Assembly (NCBI GenBank): GCA_037903475.1
Contig: JBAJFG010000314.1
Coordinates: 372,001 to 436,000 of the forward strand
Length of the DNA stretch: 64,000 nt
From: Ancylostoma caninum
Lineage: Eukaryota > Nematoda > Chromadorea > Rhabditida > Ancylostomatidae
Direction of reading: 5' to 3'
Made by a program: the position numbers and the translations under genes. Below, in pieces: positions 13,006 through 23,940 of the stretch. The notes below the pieces were generated by a model that worked only from the letters and a program-made list of their open reading frames with translations, was not told the origin of the DNA and did no database searches. Positions within the stretch are counted from its first letter, which is position 1, and every line of letters starts with the position of its first letter.

Positions 13006-13222
13006 CAAGGATGAGCGGAAGTATAGCGTGAGAGCGGAAGTTGGAAGTCGGAAGCCTGAAGAAGTTCGAAATCTGGCAAAATTTCGAAAGACGAAAACAA
13101 CATGTATAAGTTAAGGTATCTCAAGCACTGTCAATCCTTAAAAAATCTAAAAGCTAGAAACTTGCACAGCGCCAGATTCCGAGAAATTCCGAACTTTAGA
13201 GGCCGAATTCCGTTCATCCCTG
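13006..13222. mobile_element. hAT-type MITE, degenerate copy
   Basis: It begins CAAGGATGAGCGGAA and ends with the complement-like TTCCGTTCATCCCTG. This is the same pair of ends as the better copy at 16827-17037, and internal GTCGGAAG- and AATTCCG-type blocks are shared. No target duplication survives. Confidence 0.6.
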
Positions 13223-14453
13223 CTTTCTGAGTTCCGTTTTCAGACCTTCAGAAATTAAAATATTGAAGTTTTGCTACCGCTCTCTCCTGATGGAAAGAAG
13301 CTGCACCGCCTTCCTCATCTGGCGTACAGATCTCGAGGTACTCCGGCCCTGCGAATAAACTTGGCAAGAATACGCCCAGTGAGCATGTGTTCAATCATAT
13401 TACGGTAGATCGGTAGCTGCCTTTCGCGTTATAAAAGATTCTGCTAGAAAATCTACTCTAAGCATGCAATACTATAAAGGCTATTCCTATTCTCACAACG
13501 GATGGATACTTTGTCAGTATGTGTATTCATCGCGTTTTGCACATTGCCTTACGCAGCTTGCGACGCTGATCTTGGATTCGTTTTCAAAATTTGCCACCCT
13601 TTTCTCTGCGATGAGTTAAGACCATTTTCCTAAACATGCCGGTTGTAGCGAGATGCGCTCGATTTGTCGCTTTCATTGCGTCAAATTTTTGTGTTCTGAC
13701 CATTCTGTATTATCACTCGACAAGATGCCTGCCTGAAGAACGAGAGGCCTAACTCTCCGCCCGGAATCTACCTTCACAGTAATCTCTGTGCTTGTACGTG
13801 AACACCAAAGATATGCATGACCCATCACGGAGAGCTTAATTGGAAGCTTGCTTAAAACCTCGCTGCTAGCTATGAATGCCTTCTCCACCATTTCCTACGC
13901 CTTGCATGAAATCACTACATCTTTTAGTTAATGATGTTTTAAATCTCTCTAGGAAATATAGCACAGAAATCATTTCCGTGCTACTCTTGTTGAAAAACGT
14001 CAACTGCTGCATTTGCCTAATTGGTTGTCCACTTTATGCTCTTTGTAGGTATTAGACCCTGCACAAGTTAACTAATCTTTGTAGGGCTAGCTCAGGGAGC
14101 AGGCAGTTCTACAAAAACATGATATCAGATAGATAATTCCTAGAGAAATACAGCTGCTCGCAATTACGCAAAAGTAAGCAAAAACTTTGCGGACAGCTGG
14201 AGCAATCGCCAAGTGTTGGAGTAGAGCAGACATTCTTGAGCGACTGGTTTCTTTGGAACAGAGCTCAACCTTTCATGCCTTGTACTTCCAGTTTTTCAAA
14301 GATCGCTGCATCAATAATCTTTTCTTTTTTCCTGGAGTTTTCCAACTTGAAGAAAGAGTCGACGTACCAAAGCATAGTTGTGTAATACAGCGGCGTTTGC
14401 TGTGTGCAGTCAGTTCAAGGTGAAAATATTCCAATTAGCACACGATATTCAGG

Positions 14454-14845
14454 ATGTTGGTGCCTCCTAACGCGGTCCCACGATGGTCGAACGGATCAGC
14501 GACACCAGTGATGCCAACCACTCCGAATCTTCTCTTCCAGCAGGTGTACGGCAGCCCGCTACCACCACCGCCTCGGCTACACGCTCCTCAGCCTGTCAAT
14601 TGTAAGTAGCTCTTTAAGTCGAATCCTAGGCTTTCTCCAAGGATTCGGGAATTTTCTGCGAAATTTCATAGGGCGTAGAGCACACTGAGCTGCTTATTCG
14701 CCATTGACAGACCACTCAAATCGGATGAAAGTGCAAGAAAATTAACCAACTATTTTCAGTTGTACATAAAATTGGGGTCTCTTCCTCGAACCAGCAGACA
14801 GGGGCCAGCTTATGCTGTCATTTGTGTCTCAGAAAACTGGGATAA
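14454..14845 (+). CDS. Small proline-rich protein, two exons, unknown function
   Basis: The model is join(14454..14601, 14760..14845), 77 residues. The ATG lies one base after a TATTCAG acceptor, which is typical of a trans-spliced or second exon. Exon 1 encodes a Pro-rich segment (PPNAVPRWSNGSATP, then QQVYGSPLPPPPRLHAPQP) and ends at a GTAAGT donor. Exon 2 follows TTTTCAG, keeps the phase and ends in a Cys-rich tail (SLCCHLCLRKLG) with TAA at 14843. The frame in exon 1 is the only one of three that is open, which supports coding. No family is recognised, and further exons in either direction are possible. Confidence 0.4.
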
Positions 14846-15522
14846 ATTTTGGAGCAGAACATCAATAACATATGAAAGGATACATAAGGAAGTAGTGTTG
14901 AAATATCTGATATGGACAATGTTCTCGACACTTGTAGCTTTGCACCCTGACTACAACATCAGATACCTACGTAGTGCACCAACTCTTGAAAAATCGCTCT
15001 TAATATTTTGAAGTGGAATCATTGAAGGTGCCCATTTAGCGACTACTAAGTAGGTGCTATTGGTAGTACATGCCTTCTTTGGCATTAAGAAAATTTGTTT
15101 TTCCTCAATAAAACCATCGATGATACGTTAACCCACGTTCTACGTCACCTCTTTCGAGCTCCAGGCTATCATAACAGCATCGATAAAGTAGACATTGATT
15201 AGCGGGATTAGAGGCAGATTATTAACGAACCTCCTATAGAAAGAACACAATGCTATCTCCTTTGTACCCGTGTGGCTGTATATTAAAGGAAAAGTTAAAA
15301 AAAAAACACGGAAAGAGACTTTCTAATCTACCAATTCCAGGTCGTACAGAATTACTAAGGGTTACATATTAATAAGTTTAAGTGAACATAGCACTCGCTT
15401 CATAGTATTCTAGCATTAGTGTTCAAACCCAAAGCTCAAATCGACCATCATTGGTGGTATCCATCACAGTTATCAGCATGAACGTCACCCCCAGCCAGAA
15501 GAAAAGCACACATTTGAATCAC

Positions 15523-15719
15523 TTACCTACCTTGCTTCTGAAATGAAGTAGACATCATGCTCTGAAGTTCACGGGCACTTCCACTCAGCATTCCTTGCTT
15601 CTGAAGATGAAGCAGCAGGGGAATTTCTCCTTCTACCACGGATGCCGTTTCCCTCTTAGAGAACAGCAAAATGGAGAAAGACTTATGAAGTTTTGCGGCG
15701 TTATCAGTGATGATCTCTA
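15523..15719 (-). CDS. Possible terminal exon, unknown product
   Basis: On the minus strand a frame is open from 15719 to a TAA at 15523-15525. The part ETASVVEGEIPLLLHLQKQG followed by MLSGSARELQSMMSTSFQKQ has a clearly protein-like, amphipathic composition. A strong GTAAGT donor overlaps the stop, so the exon could instead splice onward. There is no initiating ATG at the 5' end, so upstream exons are expected at higher coordinates. None was established. The family is unknown. Confidence 0.35.
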
Positions 15720-16826
15720 TTTATAATTCTTGTGGAATGAATTCTGCGCTATGTACCTCAATCCATACCATATATATCCCATCCCAGCCCAAAAACGGAG
15801 TGCGTTCATCCAGACACTCCAGAAATTTGACCACAAGTTGATTTATGTAGAGAATCCGGAAGCTGATGGAGCCGCTTAATTTAGCACTGCAACCCATTTT
15901 CCCTTTACAATTGATTTGGAAAGCACGTTGGCTCCAATTTGCCTATTTTTAACCCGTTATCATCCTAGCGTTTTGAGACTATTGAGCGCACAAAGTTTTT
16001 ACGATGTAATCAGACTTGTCTGCAGTTGGACCCTAATCTCTAAACGTAGTGCAATTTACTGCTAACATTAATTATTGCTCATATATACCTGTTCTGATTA
16101 CGTATTTAAATATGTTGGACTGGAGTTGCCCATGACGTCAACAAATTCATCACTAAGAATCACAAGGGAGGCAAAACTATGAAGACACTGCACTTTCTGA
16201 GTAAACCTCTGGGGCTTAAAAACCTTTATCCAGTCTAGTTTCTTTGGACCAGTACACCGACTGATCTCAGTGTACTTATTAGCGGCTGATGTCATCGCTG
16301 TGCAGAAGTTTCATAGTCTTTCGGGTGGAAAAAATTCCAAAATTCTCTTCTAGATGGTTCTAAAAAACAATAACTAACTAATAATAACCAATAACTAAAA
16401 TTGTAGGAGCTTCAGTCAAAATCATTGCAATCTGTGCTTGATCCATGCAGCGAAGTGTTGAAACGAGATGTACGATGGAGGCTACAATTTGTCGCGCGGA
16501 CCTCATTCGTGACCCCATCTCCTGACATCCACGCCGCTACCGTAGACTCATTGCAAACAAGTTCAAGAGAAACTGTACATGACCTTGCAACGGACACCCG
16601 CAGTTTATGTCGTCGAGAGAAGTGCGAGGGATGTTCGATCGACATCTAATTTCCGAAGTCTAAGATGAACAACATGCAGCAGGCGGCAACGTCTCATCTC
16701 AGGCCCACATGACGTAGAAGGGATTGGATTCATCTCGTCATCTTCGATCAAGGGAACAGATTGTAGTATGTGCGAAATCTCAGTTCAATGAGGAAATGTC
16801 CGCTTGCTGAGACATAAGGTCCACAG

Positions 16827-17037
16827 CAGGGTTGAGCGGAATTCCGGATTCCGGAAGTCGGAAGTTCCTGAATTCTTGTCCCATGCGAGCTTCTGACTTC
16901 TGGATTTCTGGACGATTGGCAGTCATTGGGCTACGGTAACTTAGACATGCTGTATTCGTCGCTCCTAATTTCGCCAGATTTCGAACTTCTCCCAACTTCC
17001 GACTTCCGGTCTCATGCAGTAGTTCCGCTCATCCCTG
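16827..17037. mobile_element. hAT-type MITE with perfect 8-bp target duplication
   Basis: A 211-bp element with ends CAGGGTTGAGCGGAA and TTCCGCTCATCCCTG is flanked by GTCCACAG on both sides (16819-16826 and 17038-17045). An 8-bp duplication with CAGGG ends fits the hAT superfamily. It is non-coding and related to 13006-13222. Its ends also resemble the larger element at 48597-49674. Confidence 0.85.
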
Positions 17038-17138
17038 GTCCACAGATATTGAGAGCCGTTTCATCCAACTGAATGGTGATCACCGCAGCTCGCCATCATC
17101 ATATATGAGCAGCAATCCACACTAGTCTCCTCTATTGC

Positions 17139-17295
17139 CTAGGAAGAGTCAGAATCATCTGCATCAAAGTCAGATCTATGCTGAAGTGGAAATAAAAATC
17201 CTGTGAGACGCAGACCAGAAAACAGAAGTCCAAAAATTGCTGCAAGACGGAGAGCGTAAAACGGAAACTGGAAGGTTTTGTACAACTCTAGTTCC
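17139..17295 (-). CDS. Terminal exon of a probable membrane protein, unknown
   Basis: On the minus strand a long polypyrimidine acceptor (nine T then CAG) ends at 17296. The exon runs 17295 to 17139 with TAG at the end, giving 51 residues. It encodes a hydrophobic stretch (FYALRLAAIFGLLFSGLRL, then TGFLFPL) followed by an acidic, Ser-rich tail ending DFDADDSDSS. This looks like a last transmembrane segment with a cytosolic tail. The preceding exon must end in phase 2 and was not identified. The family is unknown. Confidence 0.5.
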
Positions 17296-17689
17296 CTGAA
17301 AAAAAAAATCTTGCACGGCTCCGAATGTGAAGAATCTGCCTTCAGTCGGGATTTTACCACCTCTTTTCAACTCATATTTAGTCCCTCACCTCAACCTATT
17401 ACTAGTCTGCAATACCTGTTCACGCGCCATTTGAAAAGGTAACTTCCCATTTACCTTTTGCTTTAACCTTATCATCTCTCTTTTGCGAAACAAATTAAGG
17501 GAAACTCGAAACGTGAGACGAAAGGTTTAAACTGGCCCTGCACGGGAAAGAGTAGAAGGAGAGGAAAATTCTGCACACCTATGCTTCGGATGCTCATGAC
17601 TAGCCATATCGTCGATATCCAGATCACTGAAATTCTTCAACATCCAAGCCATGTGTTGCGGATATGACACCATAAGTACATACTTTCAT

Positions 17690-17867
17690 TTTGAGCCTGT
17701 CCGCGACGAAAAGCTTGATATCGTTCAAAAAAATGGTTGGCATATGACGCATGGACAGAACGCAATGAATGGAGGCAGCTTTGAACGGGGCCGGTGGTTG
17801 TTTCGATGTTCGTTTCCACCTCTTGCCAAGTGTTTCCCAGCCAGGAGTGAGATCCCTTGCCCAGGGT
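17690..17867 (-). CDS. Possible internal exon, unknown product
   Basis: Read on the minus strand, the frame gives LGNTWQEVETNIETTTG, then SCLHSLRSVHASYANHFFER, then YQAFRRGQAQNE. It meets a strong GTATGTAC donor with the last exon base at 17690. An overlapping frame continues past the donor (KYVLMVSYPQHMAWMLKNFS, then DLDIDDMASHEHPKH), so the true reading is unclear. It may belong to the same minus-strand gene as 17139-17295, or be a decayed repeat-borne frame. Confidence 0.25.
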
Positions 17868-17882
17868 AGCTAGATTCCGCAA

Positions 17883-20170
17883 AAGGTGATTATGTACTAA
17901 TCGACAGAGTGAAGAGACCCGGCCTAAACCAACAACTCAAAGCCTACTCGGCTTCAAAATCGCGTTCATAGCTACAGTTCCAAGATGACACCTTGGCAGG
18001 GAAGATAACAGAGGAAGAAGAGTGGAAATTAGCCGAGTGAGAGGGCTTTGGAAGGATTGGCAGAGCAAAAATAACAAACGTCCTACAAGGCACATGTAAA
18101 CTCCACCTAAATAAGAACAGCTGCTAGTTCTGCACCTACAACTCCTTGAAAGGCCCTCTGCAGGCATGGAGGTCACCCATCAACTACTAGATTACTCCCA
18201 CGTAGTTTACTTGGTTCAAAAATAGTCCATTCCGCTGTACTTTTCGTCACTGAGCTGAATGAAAGGAGTAGCGCCATTTGCGACTGGCGCCTTCGGGGTC
18301 CCGAGTGGAAAACCATCTGTGTGGTGACTTTCGCACGATTTGCCGCGTACCAGTTAGTTACATCGTCATTGGCTCTCCGGCATGTCGTCTGCTTCCCAGC
18401 TCTGATGTTGAGCTGTTTACAGTTGTTGTCATCTTAATTCACTTGTGGTCCCTTCCATCAGCGTAGCACCTCAGCTGCGACGCGGCTTCGTTGTTGGTCC
18501 TGACACGTCATGACGCGTACGGAGGAGGTTCAAACGTGTCTTAACATCACTGCTCCTTCAGTTCGGTGGAAACGTGTACTACCGGTCAGAACGTGTGAGG
18601 ACCAACAGCTGAGATCACCGAGTAGAAGGTCAATTGTTTGATTTACCTCCAATCAATTGTATCTCCGCCCACGCATTTCCGGTCTCATCGATCGATTGCT
18701 ATCCTGTTGTCATGTTGCTTCTTGTGTTCTTGTGCTCCTTCTATTCTATTCTAACCTCCTCCAAAAATGCTTTTGTGTTTGTTATCATTCTGTCTCCTTT
18801 TTTAGATCTCAAAGCAACAGTAGTTTGTGCAAACCTGATCGTTCCACTAGAATCTTGTCCGTTACATTCGTTTATCTATTTTTGAGGGAAAGTCAGTGTC
18901 AGCGGAGGTGACAGCGGTCATGCTTGGTTTTCTTGCCGAGTTGCTCAGTTTGAATAATTGGTATAATTGGTTTCACTGGTGAAGATAGCTGGACAGAACT
19001 TAGAACGGAAAAGAACGCAGCAAAATGCGCTGTAATTGGAGAGGGTCACTGCAAAGGTAGGTAATTGCAGGATTTCTCATTATCTTAACATTTGAAACAG
19101 ACTTTGGACTGGGACTGATAGAGAGGTTGAGGCTGAGCTCACGGGCACAAGTCTCATCATTGGTAAATGCATGCGTAATTGCGTAATCATGGGTTTTTAG
19201 CTATACCAAATAATTATTTTTGAGAATGGCTGCGCATCAATGCCTCAAAGTTAGTCACCTGGAGACTTGTAGAGAAACACTTTTGATTCCTCCGTTTCTA
19301 GTACAGTCTTTTGCATCAGAGGAGATAAATGAGAGATTTTAGAGGAAAGGGTGCAGATAGTGTGCGGCATTTGGATACAGTGTCCACGGTCTACTTCATT
19401 GTACAGTTCTCACATCAGTTATGAGAACGATCTCAGATTCATCAAGGGGTTCGGCTCGTGACATGGCATCTTGTTTTCGCGGTAGCTAGTTGGTTCACCT
19501 GGATATAAATTTGTAGCTGTCTGTCACATCGAGATTCGAACGGTGTTTCCTATCGCACAACAAGGATTGGAAGGCCTTTGAATCTCCCTATCAATGCAGT
19601 CTAAGCGTACTCCGGAGATCGTTGATGTAAAATGGATCAAAGTGGACCAGCGATGGAAGTGATGGAAGAAATGCTTATTGATTCTGACGACTTGACGCTG
19701 GATTGCTTCGGTAGCTTCCTATAGGCTGTCATTGCTTTCCATTCGTGGTCGTAGTGGCGACGGTCTGAAAATTCCGGGAATTCACTAAGCCAGTGATGGG
19801 CGAAGACAGGATGGAAGGGGGTGTATGGAAAAAGAAAAGAAGAAAGGGAAAAATAGAGTCGGTTGTGGGAGGGTATTGGATTTGCCTTGAATAGTATCCT
19901 GGCTAGGTCAGTTGCACGAAAACTGCTCAGGTTAAGTTGTCGCGGCGACAAAGTCACAGTGAAGTATGCCAGGGGCCTTAGGCTGCCGCTACACTCCATG
20001 TGGAGTGTAACACCCTCCTTCCAATTAGGTGTAGCCTACCCCAGTGGAGAAAACAGTTGGAAATACGCCACAGGGAAAAAGAACGCTGGAAATTAGGCGG
20101 AAATCACAAAGTGGTGAGAGAAGGAGGCACTCCGCACGAATACTCAACTAAAATCACGTTTGAAATAGAC
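17883..20170. other. No gene recognised
   Basis: Several open frames exist on both strands (17937-18176 minus, 18634-18911 plus, 19637-20096 both), but none has convincing composition or splice context. A short block near 19945-19985 (GACAAAGTCACAGTGAAGTA) recurs in diverged form near 53757-53795, so part of this is repeat. Confidence 0.35.
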
Positions 20171-20176
20171 TATATA

Positions 20177-21923
20177 TAGGTTGACCCAAAAGTCTTTGGC
20201 TGGTGTGCAAATGCAGCGAAAAACTTCACATAGAAAGCGTCATGGCTAAACTAAGAGGGTAATTTACCAAGAATATCCTTGGTAAAAAGGTTCTATTTCG
20301 ATCTCCGAGGGGTTGAGGAATTATAAATGTCCGTTTGACCTTCAAATTAAAAACAGTACCACGACAATATTACAAAAGCTCCATCCAAGGGTATTTCCCA
20401 AATTGTTACATGACTCTTCTACTTCCTCCACGAAATGAACGAGTGCCCTCCGTGACAAAATCGCAGCGCTTTGAGACGCCGTAGCGACCCACCGAAATTT
20501 CAGCTCCACCGCAGTTTTTAAAGTTCTACTTCAGTGAAAGCTGCATCAGCAGAAACAGGTGCCAGTCTGATAGTGCCAATCCTGGACTAGGAGCCGGGTG
20601 GGGTAGGACATCCCATCCTTATTTTTCCGTTCTCTTCTAGGTCATTTTCCCGATATGTCGTTCCGACCATGTTGTGGATAGGTTTCGTAGCCGCTGTTCT
20701 GATACCATGACGATGGAGTTCTTGGTCAAAGAGGTCCCAATATTGCGCAGAGGGATCAGCACTAAACTTGTAACTTCTAATCATCATCCTTGAATGGGGC
20801 GTTCCTTTAATATCTTACCTCAAACGCAGTGTCACCTTCCATTCCGCACGTTCAAGGCACACTCTTCTATTATCTGGCACTATAACGGTTTCAAAGAGTG
20901 GCGACTCTTTACACGGCAGAGAAGGATTCAACCGACGGCGGCTCGCACACTTACATGTCCCGCACTGAGTAGGTGCGCGAACAATTAAAAATAATTGTTC
21001 AAAAGTAAAAATATATATATATTTTCTGAAGCGCCATGGAGCACTCTTTCACGCGAATACACATTCCCTTCCAAAAATAGTGACACTGTGGAAAATAGAG
21101 GAGGAAAGGGAAACGAATGCAGCGAACATTTATAATTCCTCAACCTAATAGTTCCTCTTCTAGTATTGCACAGACGGAAACTTCTAGTGGAGTTGCATAT
21201 GGACATCAGCACGTCATCATCACACCCCGCCGAAGTTTTTCGTGAGAAGATCTGCTGAAGAAAAACCAACTGCAGCGTGAATGTCTTCATGACATTGGGA
21301 AACAAATCGCATCGAAGAAATCGCATTCGTGAAGATGCCGACAATGAAATTCAGATTATTATGAAGAGAAGAGTAACATCAAGGTAACGTCACTCTCGCG
21401 CGTTAATAGGAGAGGAGTTCTGAGGCAAGACTCATGTCATGATGGCTATGGGATATTAGATACTAGTAAAGGCTTCGAAATTATTGCAGCTCGGGGCAAT
21501 GAATGTTCTACCAGAAAGGAACTCCGATGCATATCTCAGAGCTGGTTCTGAAGATTGAAGAACTTCGTTTTACCTCTTGGGCTCTTCCACAACCTACGTT
21601 CAACCTCCTTGGCCATGCAGTCCAATGATTCTGAAAGGAAATTTCCTGCCGAAGTGTGCTTCACGGTTGCCTCCATGCGGGTCTCCAAACGGGACCTGGA
21701 AGGAAAGTTTGGACGTGGTGCTGATGTCCGCGAGTGATTCAGCTCTGAATCGTTTTTGCCCCTGTTGCACGAAAAAGAAGCGGCTTCTGAGATCTAAATA
21801 AGGCAGTGTTGTTAGCAGTGGTCTTGATAAGTCATTCCCTCAACCTGATTCTGACCCTCACTGGTTCTCGTACGAAGTTTTTGCAGTACTTGAACGACGG
21901 CCAAAGACTTTTGGGTCACCCTG
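20177..21923. mobile_element. Mariner-type element, non-coding remnant
   Basis: The ends share TGACCCAAAAGTCTTTGGC in inverted orientation (20182 region and 21893-21919) and are bordered by TA at 20175-20176 and 21924-21925. The 1.75 kb interior has no recognisable transposase and is interrupted by a second element. Confidence 0.65.
20308..21148. mobile_element. Nested mariner-type MITE
   Basis: The inverted ends share GGTTGAGGAATTATAAATGT (20311-20330 and complement 21125-21144). The right end reads CAACCTAA then TA. It lies inside 20177-21923 and so inserted later. I see no transposase in either orientation. Confidence 0.6.
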
Positions 21924-21949
21924 TATCACCATCCCCTTCATCGATATCA

Positions 21950-23300
21950 AAAGGTGACGAGTCTATCACACGTACATACCTAACGGGCAATGCCCTTTAT
22001 TTATAAAGGTAAGACCATCGCGCTGCTTTTGGGCGTTGTATTTACGTACCCAAATTTCGTGAGAGATGTTGCGCTTTCACGTTTTCTAAATATCCTGAGT
22101 TTACTAGTGCCTGTGACTTCCGAAGTAATAACGCCTCTATCTGCAACCATGTGAGCTCCTGGTGCGAACTAGATGATGGTTTGGGCAAATTGAAAGGCAC
22201 CATCCGTCGAAATTCTTGACTCCTACCTTCACTCGGATCCTCCGAGTTAAGGCACCCTCTATTCACCAGGGTGTGAATACCGTGTCGATTGGGCGTATGC
22301 GTTCCACGCGCATCCTCCCATATCCTTTCCATAGTCGTTTTAATCCATCAGACAGTTAGAAAACAAGCCAGAAAATACGCGACTTGTCAAAAGCACCTCT
22401 CCTGTTTTCAGCAGTGCACACTTCTTTCTGAACCACCTGTATCAGTGATGACGATACTGTCAGCAAAGCACAAACGTTGAATGAGCACCAGGAATGGTCA
22501 CTTACTTGCGAAGAAACTTGGATCCCCATCACGAATCAAGCTAGAAACTTGCAGTGAGCGTCGACGGGATTCATTGCGGACTCGGGTCACGCTGGACCTC
22601 GGAACCGCGCTGGAATCGTAATGATAGCAAACTACAGCGTTTTCTTGGTTCTTAGTTAGTTTCGTTGATAGTTCACATCAAATAAGACGAAAAAAAACTC
22701 GCGAGAAAACCCTGATAAGCTAGTGGATGTCGCAAGATTCGCGCTGTTTTCCCTCTGGATATGAAATCTTTGTCCACCGAAATCCTCAAATTCAGCAATA
22801 TCTCATATAGGAAGATCCAATCGGGTGGTGCCTTTAATACTGAAAGCACTTCTGAGAACAAATTTTCTAAATTTTTTCATAACCTCAAACGTTGAAGACG
22901 TCTATTCCACCCCCATAAATGTGTGCTAGAAACGCAGCCCGAACATCATATTACGTCGAGTAGAAGCCCTAGCAGCATCTCCTCCCAGCTGCTGCTATCC
23001 TTCCTTCAATTGCTGCCATCCTTCAGCAATCGCTGCTGCAAGGACAAAAGCTTGAGAAGCAGCTGAGGGGAGGATGGCAACAGTTGAGAAGAAGTACTGC
23101 TAGAGTTTCCACTCGACATGTTACGATGTTTGGGCTGCTTTTGTAGCGCGCTTTTATCAAAGTAGGAGGTAATGGTTCAGAGGGTCCGATATACTCTTCG
23201 CTCCGCGTTTATTGCTGAAGCACTTCCGTGACTTTTTCATTGCTTCAAACATCGCAGCCACCCAAAAGTTAATGAGTCAGAGGGTTCGATGTACTCTCCG
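21950..23300. other. 5' flank of tra-1, no gene recognised
   Basis: A frame at 22042-22332 (minus) has no splice support. Bases 22965-23110 contain an imperfect palindrome rich in CAGCTGCT/AGCAGCTG. Bases 23180-23300 hold two diverged copies of AGAGGGTYCGATRTACTCT. Otherwise nothing recognisable. Confidence 0.4.
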
Positions 23301-23316
23301 CGTTCGCATTAGTTCG

Positions 23317-23325
23317 TGGGTGGTC
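23317..23325 (+). promoter_or_regulatory. Exact GLI/TRA-1-type nonamer upstream of tra-1
   Basis: TGGGTGGTC, the core recognised by GLI-family proteins and by C. elegans TRA-1, lies about 620 bp upstream of the tra-1 start codon. The extended 5' flank known for TRA-1 (TTTTC before the core) is not present. Chance occurrence of a 9-mer in 64 kb is not negligible. Confidence 0.4.
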
Positions 23326-23940
23326 GGACTGGATCTGCACTGTAGAGACTGCCCCGACTGCAACAAGCTGCCCTGCACTCTCTGGCCGTTTCTCTGCGCC
23401 TCTCCGTCCCGCCGACTGCTCTCCGGCGCCGCCCTTTCATGTCTGACCGCTAACCTCCCCTACACGAGGAATTTTGCTACATACATCACTATTAAGATCG
23501 TCCACGGAATGAGCTGACACACCTCCGCTGAACACCTCCCTCTTTAAAGTGAGTGATTTTAATCTTTTGCAAAGAAATTTGGTAGCTCAACAGTCAAAGT
23601 AGAAATGTAATTTGTTCAGAATTGGGATTGAAATAATTTACATCTCTGTTGTGACGGATCGAAGCGAACTTTGTAATTGATTGAAGAGCGTTCCTCGTTT
23701 TGGAACATCTGGTTGCACAAACGTTTTATTTACAGCATTTTTATCCCTTTTCTCCTTCCACGACCCCACAACTTTCGGATGCTTTCTGTTGCTTGCAGCT
23801 TTGATACACTTTTTATTCTATGTGATAAGTCGTAGTATTCGCTTGTTCCACGTCTGGTACAATTTTATGTTTCAAATTTGTCCAAAAAAGCCTGTTTATG
23901 GTTATGTGGACACGCGGATTTTCTGCAGGAAATCATTGAC

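Noticed and set aside
16412..16649. Opposed 77- and 74-residue frames
   Set aside because: Both strands are open over the same bases, with no acceptor or donor fitting either.
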